NCBI RefSeq assembly: GCF_000283155.1
Contig: NW_004454177.1
Span: 4,191,468 to 4,255,467 of the forward strand
DNA length: 64,000 nucleotides
Reading direction: 5' to 3'
DNA from: Ceratotherium simum simum
Taxonomy: Eukaryota; Chordata; Mammalia; Perissodactyla; Rhinocerotidae
A model generated the notes under the pieces. It saw only the letters and a list, made by a program, of their open reading frames with translations. It was not told where the DNA came from and did not search any database. Below are positions 1-11,244 of this stretch, one piece after another. The translations under genes were made by a program, and so were the position numbers. Numbering within the stretch: the stretch's first letter is position 1; every line of letters starts with the position of its first letter.

Positions 1-1040
1 AAGGAAGAGACTCAAGAGACCCCTTTATTGAACACGTCAAGGGGAAAGAAAGTTTTTAAATGGGGGGACTGGTCACAGCATCAAATCCTGCCAGAGAGAC
101 CTCGTAAGGGCCCAAAGGCTTCCATGGGCTTTAACGAGAGAGGGTCACTAGGACCTCGGGGGAGCAGCGGAGGGGTGGCAAGCAGCAGACTGGGGCTGGA
201 GTGGTTGGCTGGAACAGTGGGGTGGGTGGGGGCATATCCCGGTGCAGCGTCCAGGCAAAGGGGGATTTTCTCTTGAAGGCTGGCTCCTGGACGGAGTGGA
301 GAGAACGGAGGAGAAGGAGAAGTGCCTGAGAATACGCAGCAAGTAGCTGGAACTGGAATCCTCAGAGATGTACAGAAATATACGGGAACCCCAGACGGGG
401 TCAAACCAATGTGTGTTTCACATGCTCTGAAAGGCGAGGTCATGGGCTGCATGGGGAAGAGTGAAGAAGGGTGCTTTGGGTGGCCTGGCATGGCTTCTCC
501 TCTAAGTCCTAAGCAGTTTAGTTCTGGCCCCAAATGTGCACTCCACACCCACATAGCAAAGCCAGAGGCCAGCAGCTAATTGGGCGCCCACTCCAAAAGG
601 TGACCGAGGGATTGCAGCTGTTGCTACTTGAACGTGCCCTTTTGAGGTCTCATCCTAGACCCCAAGTGGATTATCAGCGTATTCCTCCCAGCCACGCACA
701 TCCACTCCCTAAGAGGAGCACAGATCCATACAGCTCTCTCTAGCTCATCCCATTTCCAGTGATATTGCAGCACCAACTTAGATCCACATGCCAGGCAGCT
801 GCCCAGTCTTGATTCAGGTGCAAACCAGGGCCTGGCTCTCTGCCAGCTTCTCTATTATGCCCCCAGTGTCTAGCGGATGAAAAAGAATTTGCATCTGTGT
901 GGTTGGGGTGAAGCTGGTGTGGGGAGTGAAGAGAGGAGATGTAGGTTTCCCACATCTGGAGTGGTAGTCAAGGGTCAGCTTTGTGCCCAGTCCCACCACC
1001 CACACTTGCTCCACTGAAATTTAAAATGGTGGGAAATTTG
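1..1040. other. Unassigned unique non-coding DNA
   Basis: No recognisable repeat or exon. The minus strand carries a canonical AATAAA (plus-strand tttatt at 24-29) close to the window edge, so a minus-strand terminal exon or 3' UTR extending rightwards is possible. Nothing else in the stretch confirms a transcript. The open frames here are proline/serine-rich and resemble no family I know. Confidence 0.5.
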
Positions 1041-1044
1041 GTGG

Positions 1045-1200
1045 ATTAAGACTCAAAGGATGCAGGTCTCAATCTTGGTTCTGCCTACAACCAGCTCTGT
1101 GATTTTAGATGGTCACTTACTCCCCCTGGATCAATAAAAGAAAGGGTGGGGGGATGGGGGCGTTGGAATTTGACCTCTCAGTTCCCTCCAGTCCAACTTT
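1045..1200 (+). mobile_element. MIR-family SINE remnant
   Basis: Reads in MIR order: a 'ctgcctacaaccagctctgtgat' type core equivalent is degenerate, followed by a cytosine-rich segment and an end resembling the MIR3-like 'cttccagtccaac' tail. Ancient mammalian tRNA-derived SINE; no activity is expected. Confidence 0.55.
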
Positions 1201-1204
1201 CTTG

Positions 1205-3005
1205 GAGGCTCCCTGAATATCCAAGTCTGGTAATTCTTTGTATCCCCCAAGTTCAATAGTCAACTCTCAAAGAATGTGTGATCAGTAGGTGAGTGAATGA
1301 CACTCCCTTGGGGATGCCTGGAGCAATTTGGTCATTTGAGTCAGGATATGCAAATGGACTGAAAGAGGGGCTGAGGACATCCACTCATGAAAGATTCTCA
1401 TATTGAAAGACAACAAGAAGTGACTTAGGAGCATCAACACCCTCTGAGGAAGGAACCATGTTTTGAGCACAGGAGGAAAGGGAAGAAAGCTGCCCATCTA
1501 TTCTGGGGAAAATTTGTAGTCCTGGGAAAGAGAGAGACACCTCCAGGAAACTCGAAACGTACACAAGGAAACCTATCAACCATGGGTTGAAGGGCTGGGG
1601 AAGGTGGTGTGGAAGGTGCAGGCGGCCTCAGAGCCAAGTGCAGCTAATTCCAAACAGTTCCAACCAGACATCAATTTTTAGCAGTTTTGAGGAAATTGAG
1701 GATTATGAATTGGCCCGGAGGCAGCGGAGGCTTGTCCAGGCTGGGGACAGAGAAAGATATGAAGTAGCCAAAAAAAATCACCAAGAGTAGATGCTGACCG
1801 TCAGGAGCAAATCTGTCCTGCTGGGGGTGTTTGCCTCCGGAATCTTCTCTTAAAGAAGATGCTGCAGTCTTGTCGTTTTGTTCATTTAAAACCAGATGGG
1901 CCAGGGCCCGGAGCGTGGACCATGGGGAGGAGCAGTGGGGAGAGAAATGTGTTTAAGTGCATCTGGGCAGACCCGACGGGACGTGTGATGAACTCTGTAG
2001 GTCTGTGATTTCCCGGCACCCTCAGCCCTCTCAGGAGGGCCTCCTCCAGCGGCCTGATGAGGAGTTGTCCCCTTCAAATGCTGTCTCCCAGCTCGTTGGC
2101 CCATTTTCCATGCATTTCACCCCTTGAGTGACTCACCCTCAGCCCCAGCGTGGTAGGAGGCCGAGGAGAGCTCAATGCTTCAAATGAAAGAATAAAAATA
2201 AATAGAGCGCCCCTAGCCAGGGCACTCAGAAACACTCAGTTCCCCATTTTAAATGTTCCAGCGCTGAGCACTGGAATATTGATGCTTCCTTTTATCCTGT
2301 CTCATTCCCACTCCACATGGCTCCCCGGGCCTCCAGGAAGTAAGATTTAGAGTCTGGAGGGCAGCGGCCCTGAGCCGGGAAGCCGAGCCCGTGATGGATG
2401 CGAACCTCCTCTCATCAGAGCAAAAGGGAGTGTGATTGGGAATAATACCTGCCATCTCGCGGCTGAGGGAGGCCAGAGGGGCTGATGGAGGGGTGAGCCA
2501 AGCAAGGAGCTGCGGGAATCCAAAACACTCCAGTTCTACTGAGCTGCAAAGCGACGCTCCCCATGGGCCTGGGCATCTCCCCTCTCCGCCTACAGCATCT
2601 CCTCCTTCCTAGCCTCTTTGCCAGCCTGAGCTCAGAATGGGCAGCTGATGCAGTCATTTTGGCACATTGCCCACAGCCAGGGTCCTAGGTGACTTCCCAC
2701 AGTGGTCCACACACCCCCAGGATGGGCCCAGGACAGAGAGCCAGGGCCCCAGACGCTACAGCCTCCTTCTCCAGGAGAGGGTGCAGACCCCCACGTGCTG
2801 TGAGGAAACAGAGGCTCAGACCCAGGATCTTTCCACCTCCACCCCTTTCTGCAAAGGACACACAGAGCAGCCCCCCTGGGCCTCTAGGATATGTCCCATT
2901 GCTCCTGGTCCTGGCCAGGAGATGGGGCGAATTTGCTAGGGCAGCCTACCCCAGAGACTCTGGGGGAGTCCTCATATGGAGCCAAGAAGCATCATCCACC
3001 CCCTG
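1205..3005. other. Unassigned DNA with a candidate conserved block at 2150-2320
   Basis: Apart from the possible coding fragment, no clear repeat is seen except a short MIR-like scrap near 2800-2860. The block 2150-2320 stands out: an A/T-rich run (aaataaataga), then gcgctgagcactggaatatt and a pyrimidine-rich stretch, in an otherwise GC-rich setting. This composition is typical of mammalian conserved non-coding DNA, but conservation is not tested. Confidence 0.35.
1587..1790 (+). other. Possible coding fragment (unidentified exon or pseudogene piece)
   Basis: From about 1665 to the TAG at 1788-1790 the frame encodes roughly 40 residues rich in E, R, Q and K with an amphipathic pattern (core FEEIEDYELARRQRR). 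This is quite unlike the P/S/G-rich noise of other open frames here. A TTTTTAG just before the block could serve as a weak splice acceptor. I do not recognise the protein family, and no partner exon, promoter or poly-A signal is evident nearby. It could be a terminal coding exon, a fragment of a processed pseudogene, or chance. Confidence 0.25.
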
Positions 3006-3009
3006 GAAC

Positions 3010-3180
3010 ACTGCCCGCTCTTTGCACCCCACTAACTCCTACACATCTTCCAGAATTCCACTTAAATGTCACCCTCTGGGCAGCCCTTCTCTATGCCTCA
3101 AACTAGGTCAGATCTCCAATACACATTCCCATAGCCCTTCACATCACTCATGGAAATAACTACCACAGCAAGGGGGGCAA
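3010..3180 (+). mobile_element. L2 LINE 3' fragment
   Basis: Contains the L2 3' region pattern: 'ttccacttaaatgtcacc' followed by 'gggcagcccttctc' and a CA-rich end. Old, diverged and non-functional. Confidence 0.6.
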
Positions 3181-4495
3181 TTTACACACACAGCTGGATA
3201 GGTAAGACAAAGGAACTATTTTCTGTACCTGGCTGCTTCTTGCTCCAGGTTCTCCGTTCTTGCCTATAGTTGGGGGCGGGGGGTGTTGGTAGTGGTAGGA
3301 GACGAACTTGCCAGTCAATAGTACTCAGTTTAAAACAGTCTCTCTTAGATAGTCAGTTGAGAAACAAAGTTCCTTTTGGTGCCATTTCTTTTGCCTCAAG
3401 GAGCCTCCTGCTTCATCCTCCCTCCTTGGATGGCCTTTGGGGGAGGGATCCCCAGCACCCATGCTGCCCCCTGGGTTATCGTCCACCTCATAAGATATCC
3501 CCCAGGCCACCTGTCCCTGGTTCCCACCTGCTGTCCTCTGTCACGCCCATCTTTCCTGGCATCCCGATAGCACCCCCAGATGGCATGTGGCCGTCTAGTC
3601 CTGACCTCAGGCCTCTTCCATCCCCCAATTCTTTCAGTGTTTCTGCAGTCTCCGCTCTGAGACACAAGGGAACCTCCCAGGCCTCTGTGTGTGGGATATG
3701 GGCATTGCGACCGGGAGCACTAACTCAAGTTGGCCCTGGCCACCCCAGACCCAGACCTCTGGGAGGCCTGTCCTCTCCTCAGGCCACACTTGGAAAGCAG
3801 GGCACGAGCTCCAGTATTCTGGGGTTCCCCGCACCTACCTGGAACACCTCTCTCACCCACCCTGCTCTGAATTTGACCCCAGAGAGGGTGACATGGAGAA
3901 GCAAGGATGCTCAGTGCTCCCTCCTCCCCTCCTACAGAGACCAGAGAGCTTTCCTCCTTCCTCTCCTTCCTGGGGAGCAGGAAGATCCCTTATCCTATGT
4001 CTCTTCACCACACCCCGTGTTATACTCTATGCTCAGACCTCCAAGCTTTGCTCTGATACTGGAAAGAGGTGCCTTGTAAAGGTAGAAAAGCATTTTATCT
4101 CTACAAATGAGGCTGTCAAGACCACAGTTTCACTAAGGTCTTTAGAAAGCCAAGCAATGACCTCTTTGTTCTGGAGTTATTCACTTTCTTCTATGCTTTC
4201 TTGAGTATAAAAGCAAGGTGAGGAGTGACAGCTTTCAAACCCAGATTTGCTTAATAACCTTAGGAGCACACTGCAAAGGTGAGCACCGTCGCTCGTGTGC
4301 ATCTCGCTGGAGACAGGTGGTGAATCTCTTCAGCCGACCATCCCCCAGGCCCTCCCAGCTCTGGCAGTCAACAGTTCTCTGACCCAGGAGGGAGCTAGAT
4401 CAATACACGAACAGCTCCAGCCTGAGACAGGACCCAGAAAGTGTCACCAGAAAGGTGCAAGGGCCCTTGGAAGGTCAAGCAAGGAAGAGCACTCC
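3181..4495. other. Unassigned GC-rich DNA
   Basis: Pyrimidine-rich unique sequence. It holds a 269-codon open frame (3270-4079, plus), but the translation is P/S/L-rich with no domain, no CpG island lies upstream and no splice structure is evident, so I do not call a gene. Nothing else is recognised. Confidence 0.5.
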
Positions 4496-4497
4496 TC

Positions 4498-4720
4498 AAT
4501 TAGAGTGCTCGTTCTCAACGTTTTTTTTAACCCCTGACCCCATTAATGCTTTCTCTCGCCATCTGCTATATAATCCCACTAGTCAAGAACAGTTTGTTAA
4601 CTTTACTCTCGGCAGTTTTACGTACAAAACCACAGACATGTTGATTATGATTTTTCAAACTACACGTTCTCCCTTGCCACCCCTCACCCCTACTTCATAC
4701 AGATTCTGATGAAGCCCAGC
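4498..4720 (+). mobile_element. hAT-type DNA transposon remnant (MER-like)
   Basis: Begins with gtgctcgttctcaacgtttt, like the 'gtggttctcaacctttt' left end of several hAT/Charlie-derived MER elements, and ends near 'agattctgatgaagcc', a motif typical of the other end. Diverged; subfamily not assigned. Confidence 0.4.
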
Positions 4721-4774
4721 AAGAGAATGAGGGTGTTCAGTGGTTTATTAAAGTTGAGGGGGGCTTGATGATGG

Positions 4775-4915
4775 GTGGTATTGAAACAGGGCTTGAAAGA
4801 TGAGTGAGATTCAAGCAGATAAAAGTGAGAAAGAGTGTTCTAGGCAAAGGGAACCCCTAACACAGGTGTGCAGGCAAGGAGAGGTGTGGGTGTGCTCAGA
4901 GAATGGCGAGGGGTG
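4775..4915 (-). mobile_element. L2 LINE fragment
   Basis: The plus strand shows the reverse complement of L2: 'cttgaaagatgagtgagatt', then 'gttctaggcaaagggaac' and 'gtgcaggcaagg'. These are the familiar antisense L2 3' blocks. Confidence 0.65.
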
Positions 4916-5324
4916 AGTCTGGCTGGCAGTGGGGTACACAGAAGGGAAGAGTGGGAGATGAACCTGGGCTGCCAGGCTGGGCATTTGTACTTGGAGCTGA
5001 AAGCTGCTCTGCAGGCTGGCTTGGGGCTGACCAGGGAGAGTGTGTGTTCACCCAGCTGAGTAGGGAGGCCCTGACCACCCAGGATGCAGATTCTCCGGTC
5101 TTTGACCCCTGTCTCCTTCCCTCACCTGACCAGCCACACCCCTGCCCCCAAAGACTGAGCTAAGATTCTAAGAGGGGAGTCTGTCAGGAGCCCTGCCCTC
5201 TCCTGGAGCCCTGCCCAGCCTGGGCCTATAGGGACACTCTGCCAGAGCTTTCATGAGGCCTGTAGTTAAAAGAACAGAAGGGATCAAATTTAAAGATATT
5301 ATATTAATTAGTATACTTTAAATT

Positions 5325-5805
5325 ATATGCAACAGGCAATCCAACTCAAAATCATTTAAACAATAAGGAATCTGCTGGCTCGTGTAATCAGAATGTCCAG
5401 AGGAAATGTCAGCTTCAAGGTGAGTTTGATCCAGAACTTGGTGATGTCCCATAAGACTCAGCTCCATTTCTTTGTGATTCTCTTCACTCTGCCTCCTAAT
5501 ATAGTGGCTTCATTTCCAGACTAAACTCCCTTATGGTAGTGAAACGGTTGCCAGCAGCTCTGGGGCCCCGCGCTTCGTTTTCACAACCAGTGGAAGACAA
5601 AAGACTTTTTTTACCCCACCTTTTAACAAAATCTCAACTTTCTCTCTGATTGGACCAACTTTGACGACAAAGTAGCTCTTGAGCCAATCACTGGGGACAG
5701 CTGAATGCTTTGCATTTATTGGCTTGGTCCCAGGTTGCATGCCTGTTTCTCAACCAATCACTGGGACACATGGCTAGGAATACTGTGATTGGCTTAGGCC
5801 AGTTA
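5325..5805 (-). mobile_element. Old LTR-like interspersed repeat, copy 1 of 3
   Basis: On the minus strand the right part reads as a diverged 'gagccaataaattccc...gcttaag...tttgagttggg' terminal block, preceded by sequence with repeated CCAAT/ATTGG boxes (visible on plus as gattgg, gccaatcactgg, attggctt, ccaatcactggg). The same family occurs at 37545-37965 (minus) and 57120-57640 (plus). I believe it is an ERVL/MaLR-like LTR but cannot give the name. Confidence 0.55.
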
Positions 5806-7445
5806 GGGGCCAGCCCGGGAGTTCAGTCCCACTCAAATGACAGGCTGCTACACAGTGAGAGAGGCGTGAATGGACGCTGGGGGAACAGACGGGGCTGTCC
5901 AACACACATAGCAATTTTGCTTTTTTCATGAAAGTTTGGGTGAGAGCAAGAAGAGATTAGAATTGGAACCTCCAAAGTGATTTGAGAGTCATCCACAGAC
6001 TTGACTGGCCTGTATCCCCAAGGTGACACACAATCGCGAGCTGGCTATAATACATTCTTCCAGCCTTCTCTCCTTTGCCCTTTTCTCTCCCTTCCCCTTC
6101 AAGCTGCCTTATCCTCGCCTTTGTCTAATTTCCTGTCTCTTCCCCATCTCTCTGTATCCACAGTGTATCCTCACTCCTGCCTCCCCCCACCTCCCGGCTC
6201 CTCTATCTCAAGCCCATTCCTCCCTCCTTGCCCACATCTACAGCCACCCTCTCCTGAAGCCTCTCAGTTCAATTGCATCTCGTCCAAATTGCTTTATGGG
6301 TTCCGCAGACAAACAAGGCTAGCTCGAGCCATTATGGGCATGTATGGTGTGCATTACATTCAAAAAATATTTAAGGAAAATACATTGGCAAATGGAACCT
6401 ATAAACTCCAAATCAAACATTGGCCAGGAAGAGGAAGAAGTCTATCTTCAGCTAGGAGCGAGGGGAGCTGCCCACCATTCGGAAACAAGAGCCTGAAGCT
6501 GGTTCACCCCCTTCCCCGCAGCACCCAGAGCGGGCAGTGAACGCTGCATGCCCCGCCTCCCTCTCTCGCAGCCGTACCTGCTGTGACCGCTCCTCCCCAG
6601 CTCCCCCAGGGCCCCACTTCTCCTCTCAGCTGCAGAAGATTCCAGTGGGTTCCACACCTGCCCCCAGTGCAGTTCTCAGTGGTGCTGATTAAGAAAGGGA
6701 GCGATGGTGGGGAGAGAGAGACGAGGACTGGGGGAACAGAGGCATTTACATTGCGGTATTTTTAGACTCAAAGATTAAATCTTTAATAATCATAACTTTT
6801 TCTTGAAAGAAAATGAGAGTTTAGTGTGTGGCACTGTACCCTCCGTCCTCTGTGTCCCTGCAGCAGACGGGCAAGAAAGCAAGAAGAAACAGGAAGAGAG
6901 AGAGGAGAGAAAACCCAAAGGGGAATTAGTCCCACTGGACTGGAGTCGGGCCCAACCTGCCCTCAAAGCTTTGTTCTGGTGGATTCCAGAAGAGAGCAGC
7001 CCACGCTAAGGTCACACGGGCAATATGGGTCTGTCTCCCCAGCCCTGGGTCGCTCAGGGGACTGTTTGATAGAAGAGAGGAGGGAACACGACTGCAGGAA
7101 TCAGCTTCCTCCAATGACACTTCTATCACCACCCAGTCCTACTCAAGAGCTTCCACATACTCCCCGGGGCCTTTTGGGTTAGACATCAGCTAGGACTGAT
7201 CTCCCAGGCCCCTCAGGAGAACGACTCCTGCTTCCAGAGGGGGTTTCCCCTCATGGGCCCTCCACCCACTGATGGTCCCCCAAACACGCTCATGAACCAG
7301 ATTCCACCCCGAGCATCCGGACAAGCTCACCTTCCCCCACCCCATGCCCAGGGAGAGAGCCACCCCTCCCACACACACAGGGGAGAGCTCCCGAGGGAGC
7401 CCCGAGGAGTGAGTGAGGACAAGTCCCAAACCAAAGGGCAAGGCA
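5806..7445. other. Unassigned DNA with candidate conserved block at 6255-6450
   Basis: Mostly unique. A pyrimidine-rich tract (6050-6240) precedes a 190-bp A/T-rich block (6255-6450) with undiverged-looking motif clusters: gcattacattc (TEAD-like in reverse), ccattatgg, aaatatttaagg and aaatcaaacattgg. The tract at 6825-6870 ends in a splice-acceptor-like ccctgcag, but no coding exon follows convincingly. Confidence 0.4.
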
Positions 7446-7448
7446 CTT

Positions 7449-7575
7449 GGGACAGAGTCCTGGCTCTACCACTATCTGTGTGAATTTGGACAAACCACTT
7501 GCCCAATGTAGACCTCAGTTTCCCCAAATTACAATGAAGGGGTGGAGAGATTAAAGGATTTTAGACTAGGATCCA
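7449..7575 (+). mobile_element. MIR SINE
   Basis: MIR core in order: tcctggctctaccactat, ctgtgtgaatttggacaaa, cctcagtttccccaaatt. Diverged, 5' truncated. Confidence 0.8.
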
Positions 7576-7589
7576 CAAATCCCCTGAAT

Positions 7590-7690
7590 TTGCACAGGAA
7601 ATGCTGCTTGTATGTGCGCTTTTCTGGTAACACCCTTCATCACATTCTTAAAGTGGTCTGTGACCCCCCAAAAGTTGACAGCCGTAGACA
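7590..7690 (+). mobile_element. hAT-type DNA transposon remnant
   Basis: Contains 'attcttaaagtggtctgtga' and 'cccccaaaagttgacag', matching the 'tctcaaaggggtctgtgacccc...aaggttaagaaccactg' end of MER-type hAT elements. A related end lies at 46385-46600. Confidence 0.45.
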
Positions 7691-8264
7691 GAGCCAATGC
7701 CTAAGTTTGCATGTGGCTCAAGTGTTCTCAGCCTCCCCAAACCTCCAGGTAGGGTAGCTGTCCAAAGAGTCCTGGCTTTGCCCCCTGGAGGGGCACCTTG
7801 GCGTGGCCTCCCTAATGCCCATGGCCACCACCACATCTAGCCTTCACAGGGCTGCTCTGCCCCCTTTCTCTGTAGCCCACATCAGCACACAAACCCCTGT
7901 TTCTTCCCTTTAGTAGAGTTTAGGCAGGCTCCTTTTATTACAATAAATTTTACTGAGAAACAAAGGAAAGTAAATAAAATACAAATAACATTAACTTGGG
8001 AAGATCCTCAAAAACCTTACTTATTTGGAGCCCAAATTCCCTCTTCCTGAAATCATTGCTATCTTCACAGATGGGCCAAAAACTTCACAGGCACCAGGTT
8101 GAGTTGTTCCCCATCAAACTGCCTTTCTTCCCAAACCAGCCTCTGATCTCCATCATCGCAGACCTCCAGGGTTGCTTCTGGGCACTAAGACACTAAATTC
8201 CCTAAACATCTGGCTTCATTCAAGGACAAACATTTCTTTTCAAATTGAAATTTTCCTGTTTTCT
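7691..8264. other. Unassigned DNA
   Basis: Unique, moderately A/T-rich, with no repeat or exon recognised. Around 7925-8010 the plus strand is A/T-rich with tttattacaataaattttac, which could be an antisense poly-A context, but nothing supports a transcript. Confidence 0.4.
7778..7795 (-). promoter_or_regulatory. CTCF-like motif
   Basis: Plus strand gccccctggagggg resembles the reverse complement of the CTCF core (GCCCCCTGGTGG) with one core mismatch. Motif match only; single sites of this quality arise by chance every few tens of kilobases. Confidence 0.25.
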
Positions 8265-8375
8265 GACCAAGTGCCAATTGCAGTGACCCAAGCCAAGTAG
8301 GTGCTCAACAACTCAGTGTGACTTGATGAAAAAGTAAATGGAAAGATGCGTGAATGAATAAGTTTGTGAAGTACA
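8265..8375 (+). mobile_element. L2 LINE 3' end
   Basis: Ends with 'gtaggtgctcaacaactcag', then 'tggaaagatgcgtgaatgaa', the diverged form of the L2 3' terminus (gtaggtgctcaataaat...tgaatgaatga). Confidence 0.5.
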
Positions 8376-8739
8376 TTAATGAAAACTTTAATTCTCCCAA
8401 CTCCCACTGCCCCTAGGCCAGGGACCTCTAGCTCCATTCCCATCTAGGCCCAGTGATTTGCAAAGTACTGGCTTCTGACCCCTCTGAGCCAGTGAATGAC
8501 TGAGCCCTCCTGTGTCTGGTACAGATCAACCCACCTCTGGAGCCTTCTTGAATCTATAGGCTTATACCCTTCCTCAGTAATGGAAAATTCAAATTTCTTC
8601 TGCCGTGTTCCCTGTCTCTTTTCTTTCTCTTTATCTTCTGAGACTCCAATTAAACATTTATTAGGCCTTCTCCTTTTGTCCTCTTTTCCTTTCACCCCTT
8701 TTTCTGTATTTTCCATCTTTCTCTCTTTCAACGCTATAC

Positions 8740-9305
8740 TCTAAACAGTTTCTTTTGACCTAAATTCCAATTCAGTAATTTTCTTTTTAGCTGTATCTAA
8801 TCTGTTATTAAACCCATCTATCAAGTTCTTAATTTCAGCTATTCCTTTTTTACTTCTAGAATTCCTTTTATTTTTTGTTTTGTGAGGAAGATTAGCCCTG
8901 AGCTAACATCTGTGCCCATCTTCCTCCACTTTATATGGGATGGTGCCACAACATGGCTTGATGAGAGCTGCATCGGTCCACACCCGGGATCCAAACCTGC
9001 AAACCCTGGGCCGCTGAAGCAGAGAGCACGAACTTAACTGCTACGCCACCGGGCCGGCCCTAGAATTCCTTTTTTAAAAATGCCATATATTTTATATTTT
9101 CCAGTTCCCTGCTGAGATTTACAAGCTGGGATTTTATTTCTTTGAACATAGTAAGTTGTTTTATAGTCTATGTCTAATAATTCAGTATCCGAAGTCTGCG
9201 TGACTGTTTCTGTTATCTATTGTTTCTATTGGTTCTTGCTCATGGTGTCTTGTTTCCTTGTGTGTTGCTCATCTTTGAATGTGTGTTGGACACTCACCTT
9301 GCCCC
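8740..9305 (-). mobile_element. Old L1/HAL1-type LINE fragment, split by an ERE SINE
   Basis: The plus strand reads as the antisense of an old L1/HAL1-type element: 'tgtatctaatctgttattaa', 'agttcttaatttcagctatt', 'ttctagaattcc' before the SINE, then 'tttatagtctatgtctaata', 'attcagtatccgaagtctg' and 'catggtgtcttgtttccttg' after it. The two halves join at the duplicated target tagaattcctttt. Confidence 0.6.
8870..9060 (-). mobile_element. ERE-type SINE (equine repetitive element, ERE2/3-like tail)
   Basis: Minus-strand tRNA-derived SINE: starts at gggccggcccggtggcgta (read on minus), has a Pol III B-box region (ggtttggatcccgg) and ends with the 'ttagctcagggctaatcttc' tail type. It is flanked by a perfect 13-bp duplication, tagaattcctttt, at 8857-8869 and 9061-9073. 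The tail is short, with no long poly-A. This family is the strongest marker that the genome is a perissodactyl. Confidence 0.93.
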
Positions 9306-10225
9306 AGCTACTACGTCTCCAACCTTCTCAAAGAAAGTTGAGGATGAAGGACAATAATTCAAGGGGCTGCTGTTCCCAGCAGGGTGCCATCTCACATTCT
9401 TGTCCAAAGCCCATTTAGAAAACTACTCAAGGAGATCTGAAATGGGGACCCATTCCTGCCAAATCTGCCCCACCCTTGGAATGTGCTGATGCTTGCTGGG
9501 GCGAGGGAGGGTGAGGAAGTTGTAAAGGAGGAAACTCTTCGTGGAGACTTCTATCCCTCTCCGTCCCAAACTCACCAAACCACAATCCCCTCTAAGGGCA
9601 GCAGCCCCATTGCCTGAGCACCCACAGCAGGGGAGCCTTCAGTTGAGCTTACTGGAACCAGGCAGGAATGGAATCAGACTTCAGAGGTTACAAACCTGCC
9701 ACCCAACACAGCTACTTTCAGTCTGTGAATGTATTCTCTTTGTTTATTGGCTTATTGTTTTAAAATATTGCTCAGAGCAGATTTGACCCAACATTTAAAA
9801 ATCGAGAGATTTTAGCTTCTCTTGAAAGATCAGAGGTTCCGACAGCACAGCGCCCTGATACCAGGAGGTAGCAGTCGGCTGCAGCTGAGGAGCAGCGGCC
9901 CCTAAGAAGTAAATGCTCTTGATGGTGCCACCACTCAGGCAACAACCATTTGCACTTATTCTGGCCACATTCCACTTCACTCAGTTACTGCCTTGCCCTG
10001 TAGGAATTTAATTTTTCAGTCTTTGACGTAGAGAAAATGTGGCGTATAATTCTGACCCCTGGGAGCTTCCAAGACTAGGAGAGATAGAGAGCACAGAGGC
10101 AGCAGAGCAAGAGATCAGTGGAGTGAGGGGACCTCTCAGAGGCCCTGCTAACGCTGGGAGAGTGGACACAGTTCCACCTGGCCCCTCCTCAGATTCCTGG
10201 CCAGGCCTCCCTGGCCAGGCCAGGT
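9306..10225. other. Unassigned DNA
   Basis: No repeat confidently recognised and no exon. Mixed unique sequence; 9720-9790 is A/T-rich. Confidence 0.45.
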
Positions 10226-10435
10226 GACTGTGTCAGCTACAGCTCAACCATTTCCTGCCAGACCAACCTTGGGCAACTCATTTAACATCTCTAAGCCTCC
10301 ATTTCCTCGTCTGTAAAATAGGAATGGTAATAGTTCCTGACTCATAGGATTGTTGTGAAATTAAATGAGGCCATGCACGAAAAGGGCCTATTATAACATC
10401 TTGTCAATAACAAATGTTCACAGTATATCGGGTGC
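10226..10435 (+). mobile_element. MIR SINE (near full length)
   Basis: Good MIR order: gcaactcatttaacatctc, 'cctcgtctgtaaaataggaa', 'ctcataggattgttgtgaaa' and 'ttaaatgaggccatgcacg'. One of the better preserved MIRs in the window. Confidence 0.9.
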
Positions 10436-10509
10436 CTGCCGCTCTTGTCCTGCCTGCCCGATCTCATGCTCCCTGGATGCTTAGGACCAGAGACTCCAAG
10501 AGCCAGATC

Positions 10510-10605
10510 TGCCCTCATCCCCTTTGCTGTATCGATGATGAAACCAAGGTTCAGAGAGGTGAGTTTCCTCTAGATGCTGGAGTGTGAGCATCCACCCTGG
10601 ATCCA
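10510..10605 (-). mobile_element. MIR SINE fragment
   Basis: Antisense MIR centre: gatgatgaaaccaaggttca, then gagaggtgag. Short and diverged. Confidence 0.5.
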
Positions 10606-10619
10606 ATGACACAAATCTG

Positions 10620-11240
10620 CCCCAGCCAACTTAGGCTCAAAGAAGGGACTGGTCATACAAGGAGCGGGGGTGGGAGGGAAGCCTTCCCAGAGGCAGTGGG
10701 CTCTATGCAGCATTGGGAAGGAAAAGTGGAACACAGACTGGCAGAAAGAGGGGTTTTCTTATATGTTGCTCCCCACATACCCACACTTAGAAACCAAAAC
10801 TGGAAGTATTTTTACTGCCTTTGAGCCCCAAATGATAGTCTCAACTCTCTCCTCACTCAACTACCCTATCCAACAAATAGGTTCAGAAACACGGGCCCTG
10901 GGCTCCCCTTCCTGCCTTCCCATCTGGGATTGGAAAAGGACAGACAGATACACATAGACCACAGACACACACAGGTGTTTATTTGTCTTCTCCTTTGTGT
11001 GGCCTTGCATCACCAGCTCATTTTTCCTGTGGAGAATCCCCAGATACATAATCAGACATCCCTTATCAGAAGTACGTTTCCTCTAAGGCAGCGATCAAAG
11101 CCATCCGACTTACCAAGGAAATTAAGAAGGCTCCAGTGAGAATTGCCATCTAGAACCAAACTCATCAAACTCAGGCTCTTGCCTTTGTTTTTTCTAATGA
11201 GTTTTAAGCCAGGCCCCATCCCCCCTGGGACAGTTAGCAA
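10620..11240. other. Unassigned DNA
   Basis: Unique sequence with a short TG/CA-rich run near 10940-10980. No exon or clear repeat. Confidence 0.4.
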
Positions 11241-11244
11241 ATAT

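Noticed and set aside
6825..7010. Exon after a ccctgcag acceptor-like site
   Set aside because: The downstream reading frame (about 45 codons, K/E-rich then variable) shows no donor site or recognisable protein, so support is too weak.
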